Shown: one piece after another, positions 34,071 through 43,949 of the stretch | How positions within the stretch are numbered: the first letter of the stretch is position 1 | Layout: each line of letters opens with the position of its first letter | Assembly: GCA_021234155.1 (NCBI GenBank) | Contig: JAJEKV010000036.1 | Span: forward strand, 13,717,426-13,781,425 | Source: Isoetes taiwanensis | Lineage: Eukaryota > Streptophyta > Lycopodiopsida > Isoetales > Isoetaceae | Reading direction: 5' to 3' | Length of the DNA: 64,000 bases | Made by a program: the position numbers and the translations under genes | Notes under the pieces: generated by a model | What the model was told of the DNA's origin: nothing | The model's input: only the letters and a program-made list of their open reading frames with translations | Database searches by the model: none

Positions 34071-34507
34071 TCTAGTTTTACTAGATATTTTTTTTGCAAG
34101 ATCAATTTAAGCATCCTAGTTATTGACTTAGGGTTTATATTTTGCAAGATTGATTTTCGTCTTAAATATTGATTAAGTAGGCTATAAGATATTTTGCCAA
34201 GAAGACTAGATTATTTGATCTTTTATCATGTTGCTAACCTAGTTGCACCTTGGTCTGCCCACAGCTCTCCAGGGAGATTAAGCAGAAACCGAGGCCGCGA
34301 GTGCTAGTCACTCGACACTAGCGAGTGGGCACTGATGAAGCTCGCAAGTGAGGACTTGACATTGGTCATGTCAAGTTGCACCTAGATGAAGGTTATCTCA
34401 TGAGCTAGAGACCAGTGGGTCGATACGCAGGTTCTGCACCCGTGGATTCTGAGGCATTTGTGTTATGTATTTAAGTATTAACCGGTGCCGGGCAAAGGAC
34501 CGTCACA
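34071..34507 (+). repeat. gypsy-2 3' LTR, part 2
   Basis: Continues from the L1 target (tctagttttactagatat) and matches 26445-26916, with a short deletion around 34410. Ends GTCACA followed by AGGTG. Confidence 0.88.
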
Positions 34508-34670
34508 AGGTGTGGCTCAACTTCCCATAGGTGATACTTTGGAATTGATAGTAGATGTGAGTAAGCATTATCGGATAACTATGTCATGTATCATACCCTA
34601 ATTTGAATGGATAGATAGATAGATAGATAGCATTCTAACGTCATACCAATATACACACCACACTACATTG
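34508..34670 (+). repeat. left inverted arm, inner part, with (GATA)n
   Basis: Begins with the AGGTG duplication. It then matches the complement of 37960-37723: aacttcccataggtgatactttggaattgatag, gcattatcgg, gatagatagatag (34611-34632), taacgtca, caccacactaca. It continues the arm interrupted at 6252. Confidence 0.7.
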
Positions 34671-35191
34671 CACTTTCTATAAGCTATCAATACATGATTA
34701 GTGTCATCGGGGTTGGTTTGCCAATGCTTGATATAGTCATGGATGCCTTCCTTAGTCAATCCCTTAGTAGGTTTTAGAGCTTTTAGTTGGCCTGGAGGTA
34801 TCATAGGCTTGCCGTGCTCATCTTTATACCAAATTTTGGCCCCTCCTCTCCACTCCTCCTTTGAAGGTCTCATCTTCCGTTGCATGATTGTAATCCCACA
34901 CACAAAACGGATAAAATTTGCATAATTAAATTCCCAAAATAACAATGGCACCAAGGCCCACATCAAAGGTTGTCGAATGTATGGCAGAAAAGATGGCCAG
35001 AGGGCCAGCTTTACAATGACGTTTTTCGATGTGGGTACCAGGGTGCCATCACATCTGGCCCTGAACCGGAGACAAGAGTGCAAGAGGGGTCGGTGAAGAA
35101 ATGCCAAAGGAAAGATAGGATACAATGCAAAAAATGGAGCGAAATGGGGTAACTCGGACCTCCAACCCTGGGCATAGGAGAAACGCAACAT
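34598..35191 (-). CDS. hypothetical protein, longest minus-strand frame in the foldback interior
   Basis: This is a 197-codon uninterrupted frame. The N-terminal 110 residues are hydrophobic and aromatic (possible membrane segments around LWPSFLPYIRQPLMWALVPLLFW). The C-terminal part is polar, with RPSKEEWRGGAKIWYKDEHGKP and TKEGIHDYIKHW. The last residues (YLSIHSN) are coded by the (GATA)n of the inverted arm, so the 3' end is not native. Neighbouring minus frames at 35223-36084 are also hydrophobic and could be chance. I recognise no family. It may be captured sequence. Confidence 0.25.
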   Translation of the reverse strand: MLRFSYAQGWRSELPHFAPFFALYPIFPLAFLHRPLLHSCLRFRARCDGTLVPTSKNVIVKLALWPSFLPYIRQPLMWALVPLLFWEFNYANFIRFVCGITIMQRKMRPSKEEWRGGAKIWYKDEHGKPMIPPGQLKALKPTKGLTKEGIHDYIKHWQTNPDDTNHVLIAYRKCNVVWCVYWYDVRMLSIYLSIHSN

Positions 35192-36084
35192 GCAATCTCA
35201 AAGAACAGTTGCGAACTGGAACCTAACAACACATGGCCACTATGGCCCCACCAATGCAGAGTAACCACCATATCTCATAAACCAAAAAATACACCATAAC
35301 CTCAAGCTCAAAGGCCAGTTCCGTGCGGATGGGGTCCCGGTAAAAATTAATGCCCAAATCCACCTGGTCGATGGCATCATCTAGGTAAGAGGAGAACCAT
35401 AGGCAACCCGACATAAACGTCAAAGAAGATGAAGAAGTAGGGGCAGACGATCAAAAGACCAAAACAAATGGTTGATATCGAAAGCAACACAAAGGTTCGG
35501 ATCATGACCCTCGAACGGAAAAGGTAAAAAGATGCAGGGTCAGATAGATATAGGGACATTTGACAATATTACTTCGGTTAGAGGAGGGGGACCAAGTCCA
35601 CGATCAACGGTCAGAGGGATAAAGATTCGGAGAGTAGATTGAACACACATTGTCCACTGAAAGAAAAAAGGGGGTGAGAATCATCATGAACAAAGACGTA
35701 AGAATAAAAGAAAAAATTACACGTACAACACCAATGTAATCAACTGAAAAGCAACGGACCATGCCTAAACACCACCCAACGGAAATGCTAAGACGTACCA
35801 TAGACAACCTAAAGCAATAAAGCTATGCAACAAGCCTGAAAAAGTCTATTGATAACGACCTATCTAGGTAAAGCATTCCACAAACGAACCCAGACAAAAC
35901 CCACCACAAGTCCCCAAACCGACCGGCAAACGAAACAGAAACCAAACCATAAATAAAACAAGATCGAGCAAGGCGCCAACAAACAAACTAGACAAGAAGA
36001 GGCCGACAAGATCCCTACAGACGAAACAAGACTCCTATACAAACCCATACAGACCCTACCTACCCACAAAACCCCTAGCATCAT

Positions 36085-36830
36085 CTAAAACAACCAAAAA
36101 ATTGTCTAATATACTACATAAAAAAAAAAAACTTTTAAAAGAATTTAAAAAAAAGGGACAAAGGGGATACCGGGCCCCTGAAACTCTAGACAACCGGGGT
36201 ACCCTCACCAGATAACCCCCAGAGCTATAACAGAATGCAGGTCAAGTCTGCGACAAATCCGGTAGCCGATCTGAGGTCGAACCGCCTCAATCAACTGATT
36301 TCGCCTCGAATCCCGCTGCTGGGTGACGTCAGGGAGAGGAAACAGGGTAAGGACACGATCTACGGCCGAGGGATTTATCAAGAAGGCAAATGGCAGTAGC
36401 GTCTGGGAGCAACAACAAGAGACAGAACAGAAAAACTAGAGCAGAGAAGGCGGCTGGGGATGAAGAACAGAACAACAAACAAGCACAAAACTGCAAAGAA
36501 CAAGAACAAAGGATGAAAAAGAAAGCTTCACTTGGTTTTTGGGATCAGGTCTTCAAGAGCACCACGATCCATAAGGAGTGGTTTCTCTGAGCCCAACCCA
36601 TCGGAAGAAATTAGAGAACAAGTACCTGAATGAGAGAATAAGCAGGAAGGAGACTCTGGAACAAACAAAATTCAGCTCAGAGGAAACGCCAAGACCATGG
36701 CATTGTGAAATATTGTCTATTCTCCAAATAATATGATATTACATTTTTCGAAGGTGAAATGTGTGAATTTGGGTATGCTACTAAAAACATGCAATATATA
36801 ATTTGTCCTAAAATTACGACATAATCCCAA
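36085..36830. other. foldback interior, unrecognised
   Basis: Contains a short basic frame at 36390-36590 (KRQNRKTRAEKAAGDEEQ, QEQRMKKKASLGFW) of unknown nature and an A-rich patch (36119-36160). No transposase was recognised in the interior, which is unexpected if the foldback was once autonomous. Confidence 0.3.
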
Positions 36831-37170
36831 TTTAATTGAATAATGACTTTATTGGCTCTATGAAAGGGTCTTTTGCTAAGATTCCAACATCAGGTACTCA
36901 AATCAATAGCAATATTGGAGTATATAAGGAGTGTCCTCTATCTCCTACACTCTTTGCTTTCTACATTAATCAATTGGAAGAATAGCTTAATAATCATGGT
37001 GGTAGAGGCCCGCATTGGGCATGCAACATCATCAGACAACCTATGAATGTTGATGATGTTTCGCTTATGGCACATACAACTACTAGTATGCAATAACATT
37101 TATATGCTTCGCACATTTTTTGTCAGAACACAGGCCCGCGCGTTAATCTTCAGAAGAATGTTGTCTCATA
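36831..37170 (+). pseudogene. fragment of the RTE-like LINE reverse transcriptase
   Basis: Closely parallels 45845-46165: ggctctatgaaagggt, tatctcctacactctttg, caattggaagaat, aataatcatgg, acctatg..tgatgatgtttc, catacaactactagtatgcaa, gttaatctcagaag. This is the RT core around the GCPLSPTLF box (here ECPLSPTLF) and the YxDD box (here NVDD), truncated on both sides. Several stops. Confidence 0.8.
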
Positions 37171-37722
37171 CATTACATACACACGGATGAAAAATATTTT
37201 GTACAAGTTTGTATCGATATAAACGTTTTTAACAAAAACTTATTTTTGTTTATGATTATAAAAAAAAAAAAAAAAAAAAAATCGCCTTAAAATGATCTTT
37301 TGGAATTGGCTACATGTTAGCTCCAAATGTTTGTAAGCAAGTCTATGGACATCAACGTAGTCAACAAATGGTTGAAAAACAAATTATTTAAAAAATAAAA
37401 ACAGAAGAATTGGTTGAATTTTGAACAAGGGTTTTTACATATATACGTAAAGTATGTTATATAAAAAAATATATTTTATATGTAAAAATATATTTTCACT
37501 GCTCTAAAGTATTTTATATGTAAAATACGGGTATTAATGCAACACTGCTCTAGAAGATCAATTGCCTTTCACTTTTCCGTGGTGGGAAGCTATGCGATAA
37601 ATCTCAGCCTTCGGATGCAATGAGATAATCTCGAGTCCGAGAGCACCCAGAATCGCACTTTGAACTGTTGGATGTCAAAATCCACAAATACAATGTAACT
37701 GTTTGGGACAGGGCCCAACCGA
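37171..37722. other. AT-rich non-coding segment with A22 run
   Basis: A 22-base A run lies at 37260-37281, followed by a strongly AT-rich stretch with repeated tattttatatgtaaaa (about 37460-37520). No ORF. The A run may be the relic of a retrotransposed 3' end. Confidence 0.5.
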
Positions 37723-38935
37723 GCAGTGTAGTGTGGTGTGGTGTGTGGTCACATGCCTATTTGGATGCTGCCTAGTGGCGTGACGTTAAAATACTATTCT
37801 ATCTATCTATCATCCATCAAAATTAGGGTTTGATACATGACACACTTACCCGATAATGCTTCTCATATCTTCTATCAATTCCAAAGTATCACCTATGGGA
37901 AGTTGAGTTGCACCTACTGCCAATTCTAAAGTATCACAATCAGCCATGTTACTCAACATCCATTTGTCAATCTATGAGGAGTTTACTGCCACGTATTGAC
38001 AATTCTAAAGTGTCGCCTATTGGGGAGCTTAGTCATACCTACCACTAATTTCAAAGTATCACCCATGAAGAGGCTACTCATACCTACTACCATGCATGCC
38101 CATAGAAACATATTAATTAACACTTTTAGGTTCATACCCATGTTAACACTTATATGTTCATACCCATATTTATTGGTCAACCTATGAGGAGCTTATTACC
38201 CCCTACTACAAATTCCAAAGCATCATCCATAAGGAGCTTACTCACATCTATTATGAATTCCAAAGCATCACCCATAAGGAGCTTGACCACACCTACTAGC
38301 ATTTTTAAAGTATCGTATAGAACATTCTATAACATTTCATTTTGGCCCTTTGCAATTTTTTCAAAAAAAAAAAGTTTCTATTTTTAGACTAGGGTGCTCA
38401 TATATGAGCATCTAGAATATTCTAGAACTTTTTAGAACTATCTAAAACATCTTGTTTCTAATTTTTGCAAATTTTCAAAAAAAAAATTTATTTTAGATCG
38501 AAATGCTTACCCATGAACACCTGGAACATTCTAGAACATTGAATTTTGATTGTTAGAAGTTAAAAACTCTCTATTTTTAGATTGGGGTGCTTAAGCATCT
38601 GGAAAATTCCAAAACATTCTACTTTGGCTCTTTGTAAGTCTCAAAAACAACTTTCTATTTTTTGATTAAGTTGTTTACCCATTAGCATCTAGATCATTCC
38701 AGAATATTGTAGAGGATTCTAGAAGCTTTTAGGACTATCTAGAATATGCTAGAACATCCTATCTTGAGTATTTGCAAAGTTCCAGAAGAATTTTCTATTT
38801 TTAGACTGAGATACTTATGAGTATTTGGAACATTCCAGAAAATTCTTTTTTGAATGTTGAGAGGTTTCAAAAAGCTTCTTATTTTTAGATTGGGGTGCTT
38901 ATCTTGAACATTTGGAACATTCCAAAACATTCTAT
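37723..38935 (-). repeat. right inverted arm, inner part
   Basis: Complement of the left arm. It contains the LINE-tail-like word gacgttaaaatactattctatctatc (37780-37811), the 47-bp tandem block (37855-38316) and then at least seven diverged subrepeats of about 60-90 bp of the form 'cta.ttttta.a.tg.ggtgctta.ccat.agcatctagaacattccagaacattcta' (38317-38935). It is interrupted at 38936 by the hairpin array and resumes at 43315. Confidence 0.7.
37855..38316 (+). repeat. about 46-47-bp tandem repeat block
   Basis: The unit is approximately ctactaccaattccaaagtatcacccatgaggagcttactcacac, with about eight more or less diverged copies (clearest at 38198-38300). The complementary repeat is at 6215-6252 plus 34513-34560, where gypsy-2 inserted. 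Confidence 0.75.
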
Positions 38936-39794
38936 TCTTGCTCTGTGACTCGCATGAAAATAACAACATCCCGATACCAGAGAACTTCAAATACTAGATC
39001 CAAAGAGAAACGTTGAAGAATTGTCCTATGCCGGACCAAAGGACAAGGATAGAAGAGGTTAGAAAGGATAGGAATGGTCAAGAAAGAGTAGCTCATGCAA
39101 GAAGAAGCCCCTCCTCTGCATGAGATCAAAGAATAGAAGTCATGGATCTGCCGAGATGATGAAAGCGCCTCTTCTCCCCGGCGATCTTTATTCTCTTTGA
39201 ATTGTTCCCGGCGGGGAGGGGCTTCTTCTGCTGGTTTAGCCACTTAGGCATTATCTTTCTTGCTATCCTTTACCGGCCTTTGGCCTCAAATCACTGTGAC
39301 CTTAGTCCTCGATCCTAGTTTGTAAGGAAGTTCTCTCGGTAGTCAGCCCGGTTTTATTGGTTTCTTTTGAGTCCCATTCTAGAATCGCATCGATCCAGAC
39401 ATCGGATCGCCATTCTAGAATGGGGCGAAGCATGCATGTCATGCATGCATCTTGAGATGGCATATGCCGTTTTGGGTTGGGAGTTCGCTATTTCGGCGGC
39501 GTTTACGCATCCCGTCTCATCGGGCTTCCTCTTCTCTCGGCCCATTACCTTATTCTCTTTGAACCCACCCCCCCTTCTTTGTTTATTATATTTTTGTACA
39601 AGTTCTGTTTATCATGTTTTCCACCCGGCTGGGTGATGCTTTTTCACCATTTGGGTGATGCTATTCTCTGGTATGTTTCTCGTTTTGTTGTGTTGGTGAT
39701 GTGCGGTGCGGGTTGGCGGCGGCATCCATTTCGACTTAAGCCATGCGGGGGGTTTTGGGGCGATTCTAGGCCTTACGTTTGTCTAAGCCCCTTG

Positions 39795-39878
39795 CGAAGG
39801 CTTATCACTAGGGTTTTCCTCGAAAACCGAGAAAGGAGGGTTTTTTTTAATCCGGTGATAAGCTTTGGCGAGGTACAT
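39795..39878 (+). other. three-way-junction motif, arm f of A1
   Basis: Outer stem CTTATCAC/GTGATAAG, inner hairpin GGTTTTC CTC GAAAACC, then GGGTTTTTTTTAATCC. The counterpart in arm r (40204-40275, minus strand) has TTTATCGC/GCGATAAA as outer stem with the same inner words. Confidence 0.7.
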
Positions 39879-39990
39879 CAACCACTCATCTATTAGCATT
39901 GTATTTGTTTTGGGGTCCAAATGATATAATTGGATTTTCCCTTTATTTTTTCATGGGTAGTTAAGCATGTGTGCGGCTACCCTTCGTCCC

Positions 39991-40075
39991 TCATTGTAGA
40001 AAATCTGTGAGATGAATGAGAAGCCTATCTATATAGATGGGCTTTTCATTCATCTCGCCAGCTTTTTTCTACAAT
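39991..40075. repeat. central palindrome of unit A1
   Basis: TTGTAGAAAA .. GAGATGAATGAGAAGCC / ATCTATATAGAT / GGCTTTTCATTCATCTC .. TTTTCTACAA. The innermost 12 bp (40028-40039) are a perfect palindrome. Farther out, gtagttaagcatgtgtgcggctaccc and its counterpart continue the symmetry. Confidence 0.8.
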
Positions 40076-40717
40076 GGTATATAAATGGTAGTTGCACATC
40101 GCAGCTACCCAAAAAAATGAAAAACATAGGGAATATCCGGATATAACACCTGGACCCCAAATAAAATTGTGTGCTATAGATGTTGGCTAGTGTACTGCTT
40201 GAGAGTTTATCGCGGGATTAAAAACCCGCCCTTTCGGTTTTCGAGGAAAAACCCTAGCGATAAAATCTCGGCAAAGGGCTTGACAACGCAGGGCTGCTAA
40301 ACGTTCCAAAAAACCCCCGCTCCACCGAGAATACCAAGTCGCGCATCACCCCCGGACGCACATCACCAACGGAAAAACCAATAGAGAAAACCTCAAAAGC
40401 GAGGGGCTGGTCCGCCGTGCCGCGACAAAAACAACATTTACACCTCGAAAAGCGAGGGCTGGTCAGCGTTGCCCGGCGACAATGATAACAAATATGAACA
40501 TATAAATAACAATTTTAAAGGGGAGGGTGGGAGCCATGGATGCTGGCGAGATGATGAAAGCCGATGAAACGTCGATGAAGAACTCGCAATAAGTAGCGAT
40601 CCCTCAACCCGATGAACGGCCTAGAAATGCATCGCGATGCATGCATGCGACGATGCAATGCATGCATGCTCGAATCTCGATGCAAGAATGGCGATTCGCT
40701 ACGCGAATCGATGGCAT

Positions 40718-41534
40718 TCTTGCACTACATTCGCATGAACACAACAACATCCCGATACCAGAGAACTTCAAATACTAGATCCGAGGAGAAAAGGTTGAAG
40801 ATTGTCCTAAGGCTGGACAAAAGGGCAAAGATAGAAGAGATTAGAAAGGATAGGAAAGGCCAAGAAAGCGTAGCTCATGCAAGAAGAAGCCCCTCCTCGC
40901 ATGAGATCAAAGAATAGAAGCCATGGGGAATATCCGGTTATAACACACGGACCCAAAAAATTTGTGTGCTTCTGAGATGTTGGCTAGTGTACCTGCCGAG
41001 AGTTTATCGCCGGGATTAAAAAACCCGCCCTTTTCGGGTTTTCGAGGAAAACCCTAGCGATAAAATCTCGGCAAAGGGCTTGACAACGCAGGGGCTGCTA
41101 AACGCGTTCCCACAAAAAACCCGCTCCCACGAGAATACCAAGTCGCATCACCTCACGGACACGCACATCATCACGGAAAAACCAATAGAGAAAAAACCTC
41201 GAAAAGTGAGGGGCTGATCACGCGTGCCACGCGACAAAAAAACAATATTTACACCTCGAAAAAGCGAGGGGCTGGTCACGCGTGCCACGCGACAATTATA
41301 ACAAAAATTAACATATAAATAACAAATTTAAGGGGGGGAAGGGTGGGAGTCATGGATACTGCTGAGAGATGAGAAAGCGCCGATGAACAGTCGATGAAGA
41401 ACTCTGCAATAAATAGCGATCGCCCAACCTGATGAACGGCCTAAAAATGCATGCGATGCATGCATGCGGCGCATGCAATGCATGCATGCTCGTCTTGAGC
41501 AAGAATCCCGATCCGCTACGCGGATCGATAGCAT
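40718..41534 (+). repeat. array unit A2 (817 bp, arm f deleted)
   Basis: The head (40718-40923) passes directly into the distal part of arm r (ggaatatccggttataacac, 40925). Arm f and the central palindrome are missing compared with A1 and B. Ends in CGATCCGC TAC GCGGATCG (41509-41527). Confidence 0.75.
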
Positions 41535-43314
41535 TCTTGCTCTGTGACTCGCATGAAAACAACAACATCCCGATACCAGAGAACTTCAAATACTAGATCC
41601 GAAGAGAAACGTTGAAGAATTGTCCTATGCCGGACCAAAGGACAAGGATAGAAGAGGTTAGAAAGGATAGGAATGGTCAAGAAAGAGTAGCTCATGCAAG
41701 AAGAAGCCCCTCCTCTGCATGAGATCAAAGAATAGAAGTCATGGATACTGCTGAGAGATGAGAAAGCGCTTCCTCTTCTCTCAGCAGTACCTTATTCTCT
41801 TTGATTTGTTTCCAGGCAGGGGAGGGGCTTCTTCCTGCCTGGTTTGGCCAAGTTGGCGTTTCTTTCTTGCTGTCCTTTTCCGGCCTTTAGCCTTTGTCCT
41901 GTGACCTTCGTCCTCGATCCTAGTTTGGAAGGAAGTTCTCTGGTATTCGGGCGGTTTGTTGGTTCATGCGAGCCCTATTCTAGAATCGCATCGATCCGCG
42001 ACAGCGGATCGGCATTCTAGAATAGGGCGAGCATGCATGTCTTGCATGCATGCGGGCGGCGCATGCCCTTTCTGGCTAGGGTTTCGCTATTTTAGGCGTG
42101 GTTCTGCATCTTCGTCTCATCGGCGCTTCCTCTTCTCTCAGCAGTACCTTATTCTCTTTGAACCCACCCTCCCCCCCTTCTTTGTTTATTGTATTGTGCA
42201 TAAATTTTTGTTTATCATGTTCTTCTTCCACCCGCTGGGTGATGCTATCCTCTGGTATGTTTGTGTTGTCTCGTTTGTTGTGTTGGTGATGTGCAGGTTC
42301 AGATTGGCGAGCGGCATCTGTTTGACTTCTCCATCGCGGGGGTTTTGGGGGCGATTTTTATGCCTTCCGTTTGTCTAAGCCCCTTGCGAGAAGGCTTATC
42401 ACTAGGGTTTTCCTCGAAAACCGAAACGGGTTTTTAATCCGGTGATAAGCTTTCGGCGGTACATTAGCCACTCATCTATTAGCATTGTATTTTTGGGGTC
42501 CAAATGATATAATTGGATTTCCCCTTTATTTTTGTGGATAGTTAAGCATGTGTGCGTATCCCATCCCTCATTAATAGAAAAGAAACAGAGATGAATGAGA
42601 AGCCTACCTATTAGGCTTTTCATTCATCTCAGCAGTTTTTTCTACAATGGTATAGGGTGGGTAGCTGCACATTGCAGGCTACCCAAAAAAATGAAAAACA
42701 TAGGGAATATCCAGTTATAACACCTGGACCCCAAAAAAAATTTGTGTGCTACAGATGTTGGCTAGTGTACCTGCCGAGAGTTTATCGCCGGGATTAAAAA
42801 ACCCCGCCCTTTCGGGTTTTCGAGGAAAAACCCTAGCGATAAAATCTCGGCAAGGGGCTTGGACAACGCAGGGCTGCTAAACGTTCCCACAAAAAAACCC
42901 ACGCTCCACAGAGAATACCGAAGTCGTGCATCACCTCTGGACCTGCACATCATCAACAGAAAAACCAATAGAGAAAAAACCTCGAAAAGCGAGGGGCTGA
43001 TCACGCGTGCCACGCGACAAAAAAACAATATTTACACCTCGAAAAAGCGAGGGGCTGGTCACGCGTGCCACGCGACAATTATAACAAAAATTAACATATA
43101 AATAACAAATTTAAGGGGAAGGGTGGGAGCCATGGATACTGCTGAGAGATGAGAAAGCGCCGATGAACAGTCGATGAAGAACTCTGCAATAAATAGCGAT
43201 CGCCCAACCTGATGAACGGCCTAAAAATGCATGCGATGCATGCATGCGGCGCATGCAATGCATGCATGCTCGTCTTGAGCAAGAATCCCGATCCGCTACG
43301 CGGATCGATAGCAT
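41535..43314 (+). repeat. array unit B (1780 bp)
   Basis: Same order as A1: head (41535-41750), arm f (41790-42590), central palindrome (42591-42660), arm r (42690-43314). The tract 41090-41534 of A2 and 42850-43314 of B are almost identical, indicating recent amplification or conversion within the array. Confidence 0.78.
42386..42460 (+). other. three-way-junction motif, arm f of B
   Basis: CTTATCAC ... GGTTTTC CTC GAAAACC gaaac GGGTTTTTAATCC ... GTGATAAG. Minus-strand counterparts with TTTATCGC/GCGATAAA lie at 40997-41072 and 42775-42850. Confidence 0.7.
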
Positions 43315-43759
43315 TTTTTCAAAAAAACTTACTATTTTATGATTGAGGTGTTTACCCATTAGCATCTAGATCATTCCAGAACATTCTAGAAGATTCTAAA
43401 GGTTCTAGGGCTATCTAGAACATTCTACAACATTATTAAATTGATCAGGCCTTACCCTTAACTATGTGTGAACTTCCATTTATTTTAACAAATTAATGCC
43501 TGACCTAATGGTAGGTATGATGTGTTTGGAGACACGAATCAGGGTTAGAATCCTTCAAAAAATATAAAAGCTTTCGAAGGCCCCACTACGATGGAGGGAG
43601 GACGCACAGAGTTAAGATTGCGCCACGTGGTCCCTCCTTAGCCGTCGTTGGAGGTGGACTCACTCACTCAGGATGCTATTTATTTATTATGGTATAATAT
43701 TAAACATTGAGTACCTCAAATCTGTTAACTAGTTTTTAATTCCTTATCTAAACTATATA
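43315..43759 (-). repeat. right inverted arm, outer part
   Basis: Complement of 5697-6040: gatcattccagaacattctagaagattct, attgatcaggcctta, aaaagctttcgaaggccccact, gcgccacgtgg, ttatctaaactata. It ends at 43757-43759 and is followed by GTTATT. Confidence 0.7.
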
Positions 43760-43824
43760 GTTATTTCTAGAAAGACTCTTTCGTCGGATACCTTCTTAAT
43801 TCTGGTTTTTCTTTCTTGTTCCAT

Positions 43825-43949
<125 letters not shown>

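Larger units (their letters stand above)
6253..34507 (+). mobile_element. Ty3/Gypsy element gypsy-2, with nested insertions
   Basis: The outer boundaries are TGTGATG (6253) and ...GTCACA (34507), flanked by AGGTG on both sides. The 5' LTR is 6253-6687 plus 26065-26916, the primer site 26921-26933, remaining pol 26946-29330, the polypurine tract 29403-29415, and the 3' LTR 29416-30227 plus 34071-34507. LTR length without insertions is about 1.25-1.29 kb. Gypsy-1 sits in the 5' LTR and an L1 in the 3' LTR. gag, protease and the N-terminal part of reverse transcriptase are missing, so this copy was non-autonomous. It landed inside a 47-bp tandem repeat of the foldback left arm, whose sequence continues on both sides. 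Confidence 0.85.
38936..40717 (+). repeat. array unit A1 (1782 bp)
   Basis: Order: head (38936-39130), arm f (about 39170-39990), central palindrome (39991-40075), arm r (about 40115-40717) ending in the hairpin CGATTCGC TAC GCGAATCG (40692-40710). Arms f and r are diverged inverted copies of each other. Confidence 0.75.
38936..43314 (-). mobile_element. tandem array of hairpin-rich Helentron-like non-autonomous elements
   Basis: Three head-to-tail units (38936-40717, 40718-41534, 41535-43314) begin TCTTGC and end ...GCAT. The array starts and ends at the same unit phase and sits between host T and T. The 5' end ATTCTTGCTC has its inverted complement GAGCAAGAAT 38 nt before the 3' end (43277-43286), followed by a hairpin CGATCCGC TAC GCGGATCG (43289-43307) and seven bases. 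Helentron/Helitron2 elements have asymmetric terminal inverted repeats and a 3' hairpin and insert between T residues. They often form tandem arrays. No coding capacity is present, so this would be a non-autonomous derivative. Polarity is given by the hairpin end lying at the right, so the strand label only reflects the orientation of the related 12-kb copy. Confidence 0.55.
5695..43759. mobile_element. large foldback-like inverted-repeat element, heavily nested
   Basis: Bases 5697-6252, continuing at 34513-34670, reappear in inverted orientation at 43757-43315 and 38935-37723. Matched landmarks in both arms are TATAGTTTAGATAAG at the outer edge, a GCCACGTGG G-box, 'agcttttat.ttttttga.ggattctaac', 'gaatgatctagatgctaatgggt', the 47-bp repeat block, and 'taacgtca' plus 'caccacactaca' at the inner edge. 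Without the insertions the left arm is about 0.72 kb and the right about 1.66 kb. The difference comes from extra subrepeats on the right. GTTATT flanks both outer ends (5689-5694 and 43760-43765) and may be a 6-bp target duplication. Long arms with internal subrepeats fit foldback or MULE-like elements. Two independent inverted copies of one repeat remain an alternative. Confidence 0.5.

Noticed and set aside
37855-38316. CRISPR-like array (regular 46-47-bp repeats)
   Set aside because: There are no unique spacers, repeats are directly adjacent and degenerate, and the context is eukaryotic with no cas genes.
41410-41460. Hammerhead ribozyme (CTGATGA followed by AGAAA-like words)
   Set aside because: No helix II can form between CTGATGA and the GAAA position, and no conserved cleavage triplet helix was found. 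A retrozyme is not supported.
39367-42378. ORFs of 89-140 codons within array units
   Set aside because: Frames are not conserved between units A1 and B, and the sequence is dominated by palindromes. The units appear non-coding.
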